From positions 124,001 to 188,000 of the forward strand of contig NZ_FXUL01000007.1 in NCBI RefSeq assembly GCF_900182955.1: DNA of 64,000 bases, given 5' to 3'. This stretch comes from Noviherbaspirillum suwonense (GTDB lineage: Bacteria; Pseudomonadota; Gammaproteobacteria; Burkholderiales; Burkholderiaceae_D). A program made the position numbers and the translations under genes. Below the pieces are notes generated by a model. The model did not search any database and was not told the DNA's origin. It saw only the letters and a program-made list of their open reading frames with translations. This document shows positions 17,688-26,268 of this stretch, piece by piece; position 1 is the stretch's first letter, and the number at the start of each line of letters is the position of its first letter.

Positions 17688-18640
17688 TGGCGGCTCCGGT
17701 CGCGCGCCAGCGGATGCGGCGGCTCGTCGATCGGCGTGAAACCATGCCGGCGCATCAGGTCCAGGTAGCCATGCACCAGAAAGCCGTTGCAGCGGCTGAG
17801 GTAGGCATTGCGGTCCGCCCAATAGACCCGGGCAATCAGGTACCACGGCAGGTGCGGCAGGTCATGGTGGACCAGGTGGTAGTTATTGTTCAGGAACAGC
17901 AGCCGCATCAGGGGGCCGGCCTCGTTGATCACGATGCGGTGCTTGCAGTCGTCCGCCGCCCTGTGTTCGAAATAAGAGCGCACCATCGCCAGCGATAGCG
18001 CAGGATAGGCAACGCACAGCAGGTAATGCCACCATGGCATGCCGGTCCAGCGCTGCACTCCGTACAGCATGGCGGCGAGCAACGCGCCATGCGTGAGCCA
18101 CATCGGCAGCTCCCGCAGATCGCCGTTCACGATCCTGCGCCCCGAACTGCCAAGCGTCCCGCAGATGGCCAGCAGCGGCCCGATCGCCAGCCGTCCCCAG
18201 AAGGTCTTGCGGATGCGATAGAGCGCACGCATCGCGCGCCCGCTTCGACGCCATACCTCGGGAGCGATGTAGTGCGACTCCGGGTCCAGGCCCGGGTAGG
18301 TCAGGTTCTCGTCCTGGTGGTGGCGCATATGGGTTTCGCGGTAGAGCGTGTAGGGAAACCATACCGCAAGCGGCGCGTAGCCCAGCATCTTGTTGAGCCA
18401 GGCATGCCGCGTCGGATGTCCATGCATGAACTCATGCTGAAGCGACATGTACCAGACGCAGCAAAGAATCAGGATCACGGTGCTCGGCAGCAGAGTCAGC
18501 GCATCGTGAAAAAGCAGCGCCGCCAGCCATCCGCCGTAGACCATCGCCGTCACCAGCCATGTCTGCCATTCGCCGTGCGTCGCCTCGCCGAGGTGCCGGC
18601 GGATGCGCGCGCGCTGTTCATCGTTCAAGTAGTGCGCCAT
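17684..18640 (-). CDS. Membrane fatty acid desaturase family protein
   Basis: A 318-residue integral-membrane di-iron enzyme of the fatty acid desaturase/hydroxylase superfamily. The start at 18640 (MAHYLNDEQRARIRRHL) is chosen because the longer frame adds an unlikely N-terminus. The three histidine boxes are visible: HEFMHGHPTRH (about residue 77), HMRHHQDENLTYPG (about 112) and NYHLVHHDLPHLPWY (about 245). Membrane segments lie around LAALLFHDALTLLPSTVILILCC (in part) and the central region. Tight coupling to the PhnD-like gene suggests they act together. Substrate could be a lipid or a small amphipathic compound; some members hydroxylate non-lipid substrates. It is divergent from metN. 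Confidence 0.85.
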   Translation of the reverse strand: MAHYLNDEQRARIRRHLGEATHGEWQTWLVTAMVYGGWLAALLFHDALTLLPSTVILILCCVWYMSLQHEFMHGHPTRHAWLNKMLGYAPLAVWFPYTLYRETHMRHHQDENLTYPGLDPESHYIAPEVWRRSGRAMRALYRIRKTFWGRLAIGPLLAICGTLGSSGRRIVNGDLRELPMWLTHGALLAAMLYGVQRWTGMPWWHYLLCVAYPALSLAMVRSYFEHRAADDCKHRIVINEAGPLMRLLFLNNNYHLVHHDLPHLPWYLIARVYWADRNAYLSRCNGFLVHGYLDLMRRHGFTPIDEPPHPLARDRSRQ

Positions 18641-18789
18641 GTGCGTGTTCGCGTCCTTGGTAAGGACCGCAAGGTTAACGCACGCAAGCCACTGCGCAAA
18701 CGAATCTCTTCGCGTTTGTATATGCAAACTTTGCACAAGGACCTGCGTCCGCACGATCCGCCTTTAACGCATAAACATAGAAGGAATGA

Positions 18790-18806
18790 TTCGTTATTCG
18801 AACGAA
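18790..18806. promoter_or_regulatory. Perfect inverted repeat upstream of metN, candidate LysR-type operator
   Basis: TTCGTT-ATTCG-AACGAA is a perfect 6-5-6 dyad lying 46 bases upstream of the metN start in the divergent 211-base gap. It also fits the loose T-N11-A pattern bound by LysR-type regulators, such as CysB or Cbl-like sulfur regulators. No regulator gene is adjacent, so the link to sulfur control is inferred. Confidence 0.4.
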
Positions 18807-18851
18807 GGATAAAGATTAGAGTGCGACCAATTCAACACACCGCGAGGCTCT

Positions 18852-19970
18852 ATGACCGATCTTTCCGATCTGACTTATGTCGTCGGCGCCCGGCGCGACA
18901 GCGCCGGCATCCGCTTCGAACACGTCAGCCACCGCTACCGTTCCGCGCAGGGCGATGTCGATGCGCTGATCGATATCGACTTCGAGATCGCCGCCGGCGA
19001 GATCTTCGGCATCATCGGCCGCAGCGGCGCGGGCAAGTCGACGCTGGTACGCACCATCAATAGGCTGGAAAAGCCCGGCGCCGGGCGCGTGCTGCTCAAT
19101 GCCACGGACCTGTCGCAACTGGGCGAGCGTGCGCTGGCCCAGGCCAGACGGCGCATCGGCATGATCTTCCAGCATTTCAACCTGCTCTCGTCAAGCACGG
19201 TCGCCGAGAATATCGGCCTGCCGCTGCGCATCGCCGGCATTCCCGCCGCACAGATCAAAAGCAAGGTCGACAGTCTGCTCGAACTGGTGGGGCTTTCGGA
19301 CAAGCGGGACGTCTATCCGGCGCGCTTGTCGGGCGGCCAGAAACAGCGGGTCGGGATTGCGCGTGCGCTGGTGCATGACCCGGAGGTGCTGCTCTGCGAC
19401 GAAGCCACCTCCGCGCTGGATCCGGAAACCACCGAATCCATCCTTCAGCTGCTGCGGGACATCAACCGCAGGCTGGGCCTGACCGTGGTGCTCATTACCC
19501 ATGAGATGGAAGTCATCCGCAGCGCCTGCGACCGGGTCGCAGTGATGGAGCGCGGCCGGATCGTCGAAATCGGCGAGGTCTGGCGGGTTTTCGGCTCGCC
19601 GCAGGCAGATGCGACGCGCGCGCTGCTGCAAACGGTCACGCACGACCTGCCGCCCGCCTTCCGGGAGCAGATTGGAAGCGCCCGGCGCAGTCCGAAGGAC
19701 GCACTGCTGCTGGAGGTGCTCGTGGACGGCCAGGGCGGGAGCGATCCCGACCTAGTCGCCCTGGTCGGCGCTCTGTCCGAGCCGGAGATCCGGCTGGTGC
19801 ACGGCGTCATCGAGCAGGTGCAGGGCAGGGCACAGGGCAGGCTCGTGCTGGCGGTGCCGGGCAGTCGCGAAACCACGCTGAACGTGGGCGCGTGGACCGC
19901 GCTGCCGGGCTGGCGCGGCCAGCGGGTACGGCACCTGGGCTATCTCAACGCGGGAGCCCAGCATGCTTGA
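18852..19970 (+). CDS. metN: Methionine-type ABC transporter ATP-binding protein
   Basis: ATPase (372 residues) of a MetNIQ importer. Walker A is GRSGAGKST, the signature [15 protein letters not shown], Walker [15 protein letters not shown] and the switch His ITHEMEVIR. The C-terminal roughly 80 residues form the NIL domain through which methionine inhibits transport in characterised homologues (residues about 275-365). An extension of about 20 residues precedes the usual MetN start. The gene overlaps metI by 8 bases. The downstream genes are flavin monooxygenases and binding proteins, so the natural substrate may be an oxidised or derivatised methionine-like sulfur compound rather than methionine itself. 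Confidence 0.93.
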   Translation: MTDLSDLTYVVGARRDSAGIRFEHVSHRYRSAQGDVDALIDIDFEIAAGEIFGIIGRSGAGKSTLVRTINRLEKPGAGRVLLNATDLSQLGERALAQARRRIGMIFQHFNLLSSSTVAENIGLPLRIAGIPAAQIKSKVDSLLELVGLSDKRDVYPARLSGGQKQRVGIARALVHDPEVLLCDEATSALDPETTESILQLLRDINRRLGLTVVLITHEMEVIRSACDRVAVMERGRIVEIGEVWRVFGSPQADATRALLQTVTHDLPPAFREQIGSARRSPKDALLLEVLVDGQGGSDPDLVALVGALSEPEIRLVHGVIEQVQGRAQGRLVLAVPGSRETTLNVGAWTALPGWRGQRVRHLGYLNAGAQHA

Positions 19971-20607
19971 CCTGTACATCAATGCCGCGCTGCAGACGTT
20001 GGGCATGGTCACCGTCTCCGCGCTGTTTTCCGCGCTGTTCGGCCTGTTGCTCGCCCTCGTGCTGGTCACCACGGGTCCAGGCGACCTGTATGCATCGCCG
20101 CTGGCCAACCGGGTGATCGGAAACATCGTCAATGTCTTCCGCTCGATCCCTTTCATCATCCTGCTGGTCGTGCTGTTGCCTTTCACCCGGCTGGTGGTCG
20201 GCACCACGATAGGCGTGTGGGCGGCGGTGGTGCCCTTGTCCATCGCCGGAACGCCATTCTTCGCCCGCATCGCGGAGGTCAGCCTGCGCGAAGTCGACCG
20301 CGGTTTGATCGAGGCCGCGCAGGCGATGGGCGCGCTGCGCTGGCACGTGGTCCGGCACGTGCTGCTGCCCGAGGCGCTGCCGGGCATCGTCAGCGGCCTG
20401 ACCATCACCGTGGTCGCCATGATCGGCTCGTCAGCGATGGCCGGGGCGGTCGGCGCGGGCGGCCTTGGCGATCTCGCGATCCGCTACGGCTACCAGCGCT
20501 TCAACACCGAACTGATGTTTGCAGTGCTGGTCGGCCTGGTCGTCCTGGTGACCTTCGTGCAGGCGGCGGGAGACCGCATTTCCCGTCGTTTCGACCATCG
20601 GGCCTGA
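19963..20607 (+). CDS. metI: Methionine-type ABC transporter permease
   Basis: Inner-membrane permease of 214 residues, the normal MetI length, with five predicted membrane segments. The coupling helix is [19 protein letters not shown]. The start overlaps metN by 8 bases, so translation is coupled. Its binding proteins are probably the two MetQ paralogues at 24573-26237, separated from it by three monooxygenase genes, an arrangement that ties uptake to oxidative desulfurisation. Confidence 0.93.
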   Translation: MLDLYINAALQTLGMVTVSALFSALFGLLLALVLVTTGPGDLYASPLANRVIGNIVNVFRSIPFIILLVVLLPFTRLVVGTTIGVWAAVVPLSIAGTPFFARIAEVSLREVDRGLIEAAQAMGALRWHVVRHVLLPEALPGIVSGLTITVVAMIGSSAMAGAVGAGGLGDLAIRYGYQRFNTELMFAVLVGLVVLVTFVQAAGDRISRRFDHRA

Positions 20608-20662
20608 ACGGATTTGCCCTGCAAGCCGCCATTGAACCGAGAATTTTTTAGAAGGAGCAGCC

Positions 20663-21937
20663 ATGTCCAGTACTGCAATCCGTCCCGCCGCAGAAATCGG
20701 TGCGACGCCGTCCGGGCCGCTGGCGCAGCGCCAGGCGCCGCTACCCGACCCAGGCGCGGTGGCGCGCATCGCCAGCGATGACGAAGCCCTGGCCGCCGCG
20801 CACAGGCTGGCCGACCTGTTCCGCGCCGACGCGGCCGGGCGTGACCGCGAGCACCGGCTGCCGTGGGAAGAAATCGACCATTATTCCGCTAGCGGCCTGG
20901 GCGGCATGACGGTGCCGCGCAGCCATGGCGGTGCGGACGTGTCGCATGTGACGCTGGCCGAAGTCTTCCGCATCCTGTCCGCCGCCGACCCTGCGCTGGG
21001 CCAGATCCCGCAGAACCAGTTCGGCGTCCTGGGCGTGGTGCGCCAGATCGGCACGGCGTCGCAGAAGCAGCGCATCTACGAGGCCGTGCTCGCGGGGCAG
21101 CGGCTGGGGAATGCCGGGCCTGAACGGGGCACGGCGACGGTGCTGCACCAGACTACGCGGCTGCAGGAAACCGGCGGCGGCCTGCGCCTCGACGGCAAGC
21201 GCTTCTATTCGACCGGCGCGCTGTTTGCGCACTGGATTCCAAGCCGGGCGCTCGACAGCGAGGGACGTGCAGTGCTGGTGCTGGTCGAGCGCGGCGCGGC
21301 CGGGGTGACCGTGATCGACGACTGGACATCGTTTGGCCAGCGCACCACCGCAAGCGGCAGCGTCGAGTTCAGCGGGGTCCGGGTCGACCCGGACAACGTG
21401 CTGCCGGTGTGGCAAATGGCGACGCAGCCCGGCCTGACCGGGCCGGTGTCGCAGCTGATCCAGGCGGCGATCGACGCCGGCATCGCGCAGGCCGCGATCG
21501 ACGACATGCTGGCGTTCGTGCGCGAACGCGCCCGGCCATGGGTCGATTCCGGCCTGACCGACGCGACCGACGATCCTTACCTCATCCAGGCAGTCGGACG
21601 GCTGCAGGTGGACCTGCACGCGGCCAACGCGGTGCTGCGCGAGGCCGGGGCCTTGGTCGACACGCTGGCCGCCGCGCCGGTGACGGCGGCATCGAGCGCC
21701 CGTGCATCGGTCGCCGTGGCCGAAGCCAAGATCCTGACCACGGAAATCGCGCTGGAGGCCGCCGAAAAGCTGTTCGAACTGGCGGGCTCCTCGGCCACGC
21801 GCGCCGCGCACAACCTGGACCGCCACTGGCGCAACGCGCGCACCCATACGCTGCACGATCCGGTGCGATGGAAATACCACGCGCTGGGCAATTACGCGCT
21901 CAACGGCGTCTTTCCCAAGCGCCACCAATGGAACTGA
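20663..21937 (+). CDS. SfnB/DszC-family flavin-dependent monooxygenase (first copy)
   Basis: A 424-residue acyl-CoA-dehydrogenase-fold flavoprotein of the sulfur-acquisition (SfnB, DszC) group, which use reduced flavin and oxygen to oxidise organosulfur compounds. Diagnostic features are GMTVPRSHGGADVS, the LGQIPQNQFG helix, FDDWTSFGQRT-like VIDDWTSFGQRTTASG, and the C-terminal HWRNARTHTLHDPVRWKYH signature. A good ribosome-binding site (AAGGAG) precedes 20663. The N-terminus has about 30 extra residues of low complexity compared with the next paralogue. It is followed by that paralogue after 13 bases and by an FMN monooxygenase, which together resemble the sfn/dsz gene sets. Confidence 0.9.
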   Translation: MSSTAIRPAAEIGATPSGPLAQRQAPLPDPGAVARIASDDEALAAAHRLADLFRADAAGRDREHRLPWEEIDHYSASGLGGMTVPRSHGGADVSHVTLAEVFRILSAADPALGQIPQNQFGVLGVVRQIGTASQKQRIYEAVLAGQRLGNAGPERGTATVLHQTTRLQETGGGLRLDGKRFYSTGALFAHWIPSRALDSEGRAVLVLVERGAAGVTVIDDWTSFGQRTTASGSVEFSGVRVDPDNVLPVWQMATQPGLTGPVSQLIQAAIDAGIAQAAIDDMLAFVRERARPWVDSGLTDATDDPYLIQAVGRLQVDLHAANAVLREAGALVDTLAAAPVTAASSARASVAVAEAKILTTEIALEAAEKLFELAGSSATRAAHNLDRHWRNARTHTLHDPVRWKYHALGNYALNGVFPKRHQWN

Positions 21938-21950
21938 AAGGAAGCACTCG

Positions 21951-23177
21951 ATGAGTTCGCAGATACCTTATGCCCACCCGGCGCCCGCGCTCTCCGGTCC
22001 GGTGCGCGTGATCGCCGACGATGCCCAGGCGCTGGAAACGGCGCGGGCGCTGGCCCGGGACTTCGCGGGCGACGCCTCATTGCGCGACCGCGACCGCCGC
22101 CTGCCGTGGGACGAACTGGACCGCTACTCGCGCAGCGGTCTCTGGGGCATCACCGTGCCGAAGGAACACGGCGGGGCGGGCGTGTCCAGCGTGACGCTGG
22201 CGGAGGTCATCGCCATCGTCAGCGCCGCCGACGGCGCGCTGGGACAGATTCCCCAAAACCATTACTACGCGCTCGAGGCGCTGCGCGTTGGCGGCAGCCC
22301 GTCCCAGCATCGCGCCTTTTACCAGCTCGCGTTGGCAGGACAGCGCTTCGGCAATGCGCTGGCGGAAATCGGCCACAAGGATTTCAAGCGGCGCACGCGC
22401 CTTACCCCATGTGCCGGGCAGAGCTACCGGCTCGACGGTCGCAAGTTCTACTGCACCGGCGCGCTGTATGCCCACTGGATACCGACCCTGGCGACCACAG
22501 CCGACGGCACGTCCTACCTGGTGTTCGTCCCGCGCACCGCGTCCGGCGTCGCCGTGATCGACGACTGGGACGGCTTCGGACAGCGCATCACCGGCAGCGG
22601 CACGGTGACGTTCGACAATGTCCATGTCGACGCCGAGTGGGTCGTTCCCTTCCAGGCCTCGTTCGACCGTCCCACGACCATCGGCCCGTTCGCGCAGATC
22701 ATGCATGCGGCGATTGACCACGGGATTGCCGAAGGCGCGTATGCCGCCACGCTGCCCTTCATCCGCGATCATGCGCGAGCGTGGATAGACGCCGGCGTGG
22801 ACCGGGCGTCGGACGACCCGCTGACGCTGGAGCGGGTAGGCGACCTGCATGTACGGTTGCGGGCATCGCATGCGCTGCTGCGCCGCGCCGGGCGCCTGGT
22901 GGATGCAGCGCAGCGCTCGCCGGATGCGCAGTCGGTCGCCGCGGCGTCCATTGCGGTAGCCGAGGCGCGCGTGCTCAGCACCGAGATATCGCTCAAGGCC
23001 GGCTCCCGGCTGTTTGAGCTGGCGGGCACGGCGTCCACCCTTGACGGGCACAACCTGGACCGCTACTGGCGCAATGCCCGCACGCACACCCTGCATGACC
23101 CGGTGCGCTGGAAATTCCACGCGATCGGCAATTACTACCTGAATAACAAGCTGCCGCCGCGGCACGGAGCGCTCTGA
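21951..23177 (+). CDS. SfnB/DszC-family flavin-dependent monooxygenase (second copy)
   Basis: A 408-residue paralogue of the preceding protein, sharing WGITVPKEHGGAGVS, ALGQIPQNHYYALEAL, VIDDWDGFGQRITGSG and YWRNARTHTLHDPVRWKFH. The pair probably arose by tandem duplication, then diverged in the central substrate region (for example CTGALYAHWIPTL versus STGALFAHWIPSR). GAAAGGAAG precedes the ATG at 21951. Its stop is one base before the start of the LLM monooxygenase, so the three oxygenases are expressed together. It is predicted to be cytoplasmic and to depend on a flavin reductase such as the SsuE homologue at 27439. Confidence 0.9.
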   Translation: MSSQIPYAHPAPALSGPVRVIADDAQALETARALARDFAGDASLRDRDRRLPWDELDRYSRSGLWGITVPKEHGGAGVSSVTLAEVIAIVSAADGALGQIPQNHYYALEALRVGGSPSQHRAFYQLALAGQRFGNALAEIGHKDFKRRTRLTPCAGQSYRLDGRKFYCTGALYAHWIPTLATTADGTSYLVFVPRTASGVAVIDDWDGFGQRITGSGTVTFDNVHVDAEWVVPFQASFDRPTTIGPFAQIMHAAIDHGIAEGAYAATLPFIRDHARAWIDAGVDRASDDPLTLERVGDLHVRLRASHALLRRAGRLVDAAQRSPDAQSVAAASIAVAEARVLSTEISLKAGSRLFELAGTASTLDGHNLDRYWRNARTHTLHDPVRWKFHAIGNYYLNNKLPPRHGAL

Positions 23178-23178
23178 C

Positions 23179-24537
23179 ATGATCGCAAAAAAGAAAATCC
23201 TGCTCAACGCATTCAACATGAACTGCGTGGGCCACATCAACCATGGCCTGTGGACGCACCCGCGCGACAACTCGACCGACTACAAGTCGCTGCGCTACTG
23301 GACCGACCTTGCACGGCTGCTCGAGCGCGGCCTGTTCGACGGACTGTTCATTGCCGATATTGTCGGCGTCTACGACGTCTACCAGCACTCGGTCGACGTG
23401 ACGCTGCGCGAGTCGGTGCAACTCCCGGTCAACGACCCGCTGCTGCTGGTGCCGGCCATGGCCGCCGTGACCCGCCACCTCGGATTCGGCGTGACGGTCA
23501 ACCTCAGTTACGAGCCGCCTTATCTCTTTGCGCGCCGCATGAGCACGCTGGACCACCTGACCGAAGGGCGGGCCGGCTGGAACATCGTCACCGGCTATCT
23601 CGACAGCGCTGCGCGGGCAATGGGCCTGCAGTCGCAGGATGCGCATGACCAGCGCTACAACCGTGCCGACGATTACCTCGAACTGGTCTACAAGCTGTGG
23701 GAAGGCAGCTGGGAGGACGATGCGGTACGCCGCGACAAGGCAGCGCGCGTCTTCGCCGATCCGGCCAAAGTCCATCTGGTGCGCCACCAGGGCCCGTATT
23801 ACGGGATGGAAGGCTATCACCTGTGCGAACCGTCGGCGCAGCGCACGCCGGTGCTGTTCCAGGCCGGCAGTTCCGGGCGCGGCCAGCAGTTCGCCGCCGC
23901 GCACGCGGAAGGCATCTTCATCATGGCGCAGGACAAGGAGGCGACCCGCCGGACCGTGGACGGGCTGCGCGAGCAGGCGGTCAGGGCAGGGCGGCGCCCG
24001 GACGATCTCAAGATCTTCATGGGACTAGCCACCATTGTCGGCGACAGCGACCGCGCCGCTCAGGAGAAATTCGAGGAGTACTGGCGCTATGCGAGCCCGG
24101 AAGCGGGCCTTGCGCACTTCGCCAGCTCGGTGGGCGTGGATTTCTCGCGCTATGGCATGGACGACCCGGTCGACTACGGCCAGGGCAACGGCATCCAGTC
24201 GGTCGCCAGCAATGCCGCGGCGAACGCAATGACCAAGCGCAAGCTGCTGGAACGTTTTCAGCTCGGCAGCCGCTATCCGACCGTAATCGGCAGCGCACAG
24301 AAGGTCGCCGACGAACTGGAGTCCTGGGTGGCCGAAACCGGCGTCGACGGCTTCAACCTCACGCGCACGGTCACGCCGGAAAGCTACGCCGACTTCATCG
24401 AACTTGTCGTGCCCGAACTGCAGAGCCGCGGCTCCTACAAGACTGGATACGAGGAAGGCAGCTTCCGCCACAAGCTTTTTGGCGAAGGCAGCCGCCTTCC
24501 AGCGCGCCATCCCGCCGCCGGGTTTCGCCGCGTGTAA
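23179..24537 (+). CDS. LLM-class FMN-dependent monooxygenase, NtaA/SnaA/DszA family
   Basis: A 452-residue TIM-barrel flavin monooxygenase using FMNH2 supplied in trans. Family motifs include ILLNAFNMNCVGHINHGLW at the N-terminus, SVTLR-like DVTLRESVQLPVNDPL, the GRAGWNIVTGYLDSAARAMG segment, HQGPYYGMEGYH and GSSGRGQQFAA. This group includes DszA (dibenzothiophene sulfone), NtaA (nitrilotriacetate) and sulfone monooxygenases and differs from SsuD (alkanesulfonate). Given adjacent DszC-like enzymes and Met-type transporters, oxidative C-S cleavage of a sulfone or sulfoxide is the best inference. It starts one base after the previous stop. Confidence 0.92.
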   Translation: MIAKKKILLNAFNMNCVGHINHGLWTHPRDNSTDYKSLRYWTDLARLLERGLFDGLFIADIVGVYDVYQHSVDVTLRESVQLPVNDPLLLVPAMAAVTRHLGFGVTVNLSYEPPYLFARRMSTLDHLTEGRAGWNIVTGYLDSAARAMGLQSQDAHDQRYNRADDYLELVYKLWEGSWEDDAVRRDKAARVFADPAKVHLVRHQGPYYGMEGYHLCEPSAQRTPVLFQAGSSGRGQQFAAAHAEGIFIMAQDKEATRRTVDGLREQAVRAGRRPDDLKIFMGLATIVGDSDRAAQEKFEEYWRYASPEAGLAHFASSVGVDFSRYGMDDPVDYGQGNGIQSVASNAAANAMTKRKLLERFQLGSRYPTVIGSAQKVADELESWVAETGVDGFNLTRTVTPESYADFIELVVPELQSRGSYKTGYEEGSFRHKLFGEGSRLPARHPAAGFRRV

Positions 24538-24572
24538 TTTTTTACCAATGTAATCAAAAGGGAGCAACGAAA

Positions 24573-25379
24573 ATGAAATTACGGAATTGGACTGCAGGCG
24601 CACTGGCGTCGATCATGGTCAGCGGGCTTGCGCTGGCAGCGCCGCTCAAGATAGGCGTCACACCCGGCGCCTATGCCGACTCGATCCAGGCGGCGGCTTT
24701 GGAAGCGAAGAAAGAAGGACTCGATGTCCAGGTCGTTGAGTTCAGCGACTGGACCACGCCCAACCTGGCCCTGGCCAGCAAGGACCTGGACGCCAACTAC
24801 TTCCAGCACAAGGCGTTCCTGGACAATGCCATCAAGGAGCGCGGCTACGCATTCCAGGTCATCGGCGTCGGCATCCTGCCCAATATCGGGCTCTACTCGG
24901 CACGACACAAACAGTTCGCCGACCTGCCGGTCGGCGCGCGCGTCGCAATCGCCAGCGATCCGGTCAACCAGGGCCGCGGACTGCTGCTGCTGCAGAAGGC
25001 CGGCCTGATCAAGCTGCGCGATGGCGTCGGCTTCACCGGCGGCCTGGCCGATATCGCCGACAACCCGAAGAAGCTCAAATTCACCGAGGTCGAAGGCCCG
25101 CAACTGGTGCGTGTGATCAACGATGTCGACTTGTCGCAGGGCTATCCGCACTTTATCGTGGCCGCGAAGACCTTCGATCCCGGCAGCGCACTGCTGTTTT
25201 CAGGGATCGAGGATACCCAGTTCGCCCTACGCTTCGTTGCGCGCAAGGACAATGCCGACGATCCGCGGCTGAAGCGCTTCGTGCAGATTTACCAGCAGGC
25301 CCCGGCGGTGCGCGAGCAGATCAGCAAGTCGTACGCCAACAATGCCAAGCTCTACAACCTTGCCTGGCTGGCGCAATGA
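24573..25379 (+). CDS. metQ: MetQ/NlpA-family substrate-binding protein (first copy)
   Basis: Periplasmic binding protein of 268 residues. A strong ribosome-binding site (AAGGGAG) precedes 24573. The Sec signal is MKLRNWTAGALASIMVSG with cleavage near LALAA. Unlike E. coli MetQ there is no lipobox cysteine, so the protein is probably soluble. Family motifs are LKIGVTPGAYADSIQ, WTTPNLALASKDLDANYFQH, ASDPVNQGRGLLLLQKAG and VEGPQLVRVINDVDLSQG. It is 35 bases downstream of the LLM monooxygenase and is followed by a paralogue. The substitutions relative to methionine-binding members cannot be mapped without a structure. Confidence 0.92.
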   Translation: MKLRNWTAGALASIMVSGLALAAPLKIGVTPGAYADSIQAAALEAKKEGLDVQVVEFSDWTTPNLALASKDLDANYFQHKAFLDNAIKERGYAFQVIGVGILPNIGLYSARHKQFADLPVGARVAIASDPVNQGRGLLLLQKAGLIKLRDGVGFTGGLADIADNPKKLKFTEVEGPQLVRVINDVDLSQGYPHFIVAAKTFDPGSALLFSGIEDTQFALRFVARKDNADDPRLKRFVQIYQQAPAVREQISKSYANNAKLYNLAWLAQ

Positions 25380-25389
25380 GCGCGCCGCA

Positions 25390-25412
25390 GCCATTGAACC
25401 GCCATTGAATTG
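25390..25412. repeat. Tandem direct repeat GCCATTGAAYY(G), also found at 20628-20639
   Basis: GCCATTGAACC (25390-25400) is followed directly by GCCATTGAATTG (25401-25412), just ahead of the ribosome-binding site of the second metQ. The same 12-mer GCCATTGAACCG occurs at 20628-20639 ahead of the first sfnB. All three copies are intergenic and inside the sulfur island. They could be a regulator half-site or a remnant of duplication. Confidence 0.5.
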
Positions 25413-25421
25413 GAGATTCGA

Positions 25422-26237
25422 ATGACACCATCGATTGCAAGAATTTTGGCAGCCGCGTTCGCCGCGCTGCTTCTGGCGTTTCCTGCTCAGGCCGCACCGC
25501 TGAAAATTGGCGTCACGCCCGGCGCGCTGGCCGACTCGGTCAACGTCGCCGCGGAGGAAGCGCGCAAGCAGGGTCTGGACGTGCAGGTCATCGAGTTCAG
25601 CGACTGGACCACGCCCAACCTCGCGCTGGCGAACAAGGACCTGGATGTGAATTATTTTCAGCACAAGGCCTTCCTCGATAATGCGGTCAAGGAACGCGGC
25701 TATGCATTCAACGTGGTCGGCGTCGGCGTGCTGTCCAATATCGGGCTCTACTCCAGGCGGATCAAGCAGATTGCCGACCTGAAGCCGGGTGCGACGGTCG
25801 CCGTAGCGAGCGACCCGGTCAACCAGGGCCGCGGCCTGCTGCTGCTGCAGAAGGCCGGCGTGCTCAAGCTGCGCGATGGTGTCGGCACGCGCGGCAGCCT
25901 GCGCGACGTCGTCGCCAATCCCAAAAAAGTGAAGATCCTCGAAATCGAAGGTCCGCAACTGGTCAGGGCGATCGACGACGTCGACCTCGCCCAGGGCTAT
26001 CCCGGCCACCTGGTCGCGGCCGGCACCATGGACCCCGGCAGCGCGCTGCTGCTCTCGGGTGTGGATGACCTCGATTTCGCGATCCGCTTCGTCGCGCGCC
26101 CGGACAATGCGGCCGACCCGCGCCTGCTGCGCTTCGTCCGGATCTACCAGGAGTCGCCGGAGGTGCGTGCGCAGCTCAAGAAGTCTCATGGCAACAATGA
26201 CCGCCTCTATACATTTGCCTGGCTGCCGCGCGGCTAG
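25422..26237 (+). CDS. metQ: MetQ/NlpA-family substrate-binding protein (second copy)
   Basis: A 271-residue paralogue of the preceding gene. The ATG at 25422 is preceded by TGGAGA; an in-frame ATG at 25410 lacks one. The signal peptide (LAAAFAALLLAFPAQA) again has no lipobox. Shared motifs include KIGVTPGALADSVNVAAEE, NLALANKDLDVNYFQH and ASDPVNQGRGLLLLQ. The mature regions are similar along most of the length, with divergence around GTRGSLRDVVANPKK. Two binding proteins for one metNI pair suggest either broadened specificity or differential regulation. Confidence 0.92.
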   Translation: MTPSIARILAAAFAALLLAFPAQAAPLKIGVTPGALADSVNVAAEEARKQGLDVQVIEFSDWTTPNLALANKDLDVNYFQHKAFLDNAVKERGYAFNVVGVGVLSNIGLYSRRIKQIADLKPGATVAVASDPVNQGRGLLLLQKAGVLKLRDGVGTRGSLRDVVANPKKVKILEIEGPQLVRAIDDVDLAQGYPGHLVAAGTMDPGSALLLSGVDDLDFAIRFVARPDNAADPRLLRFVRIYQESPEVRAQLKKSHGNNDRLYTFAWLPRG

Positions 26238-26268
26238 GGCTGTCCTGTGACTCAGCGGAGACTCCACG

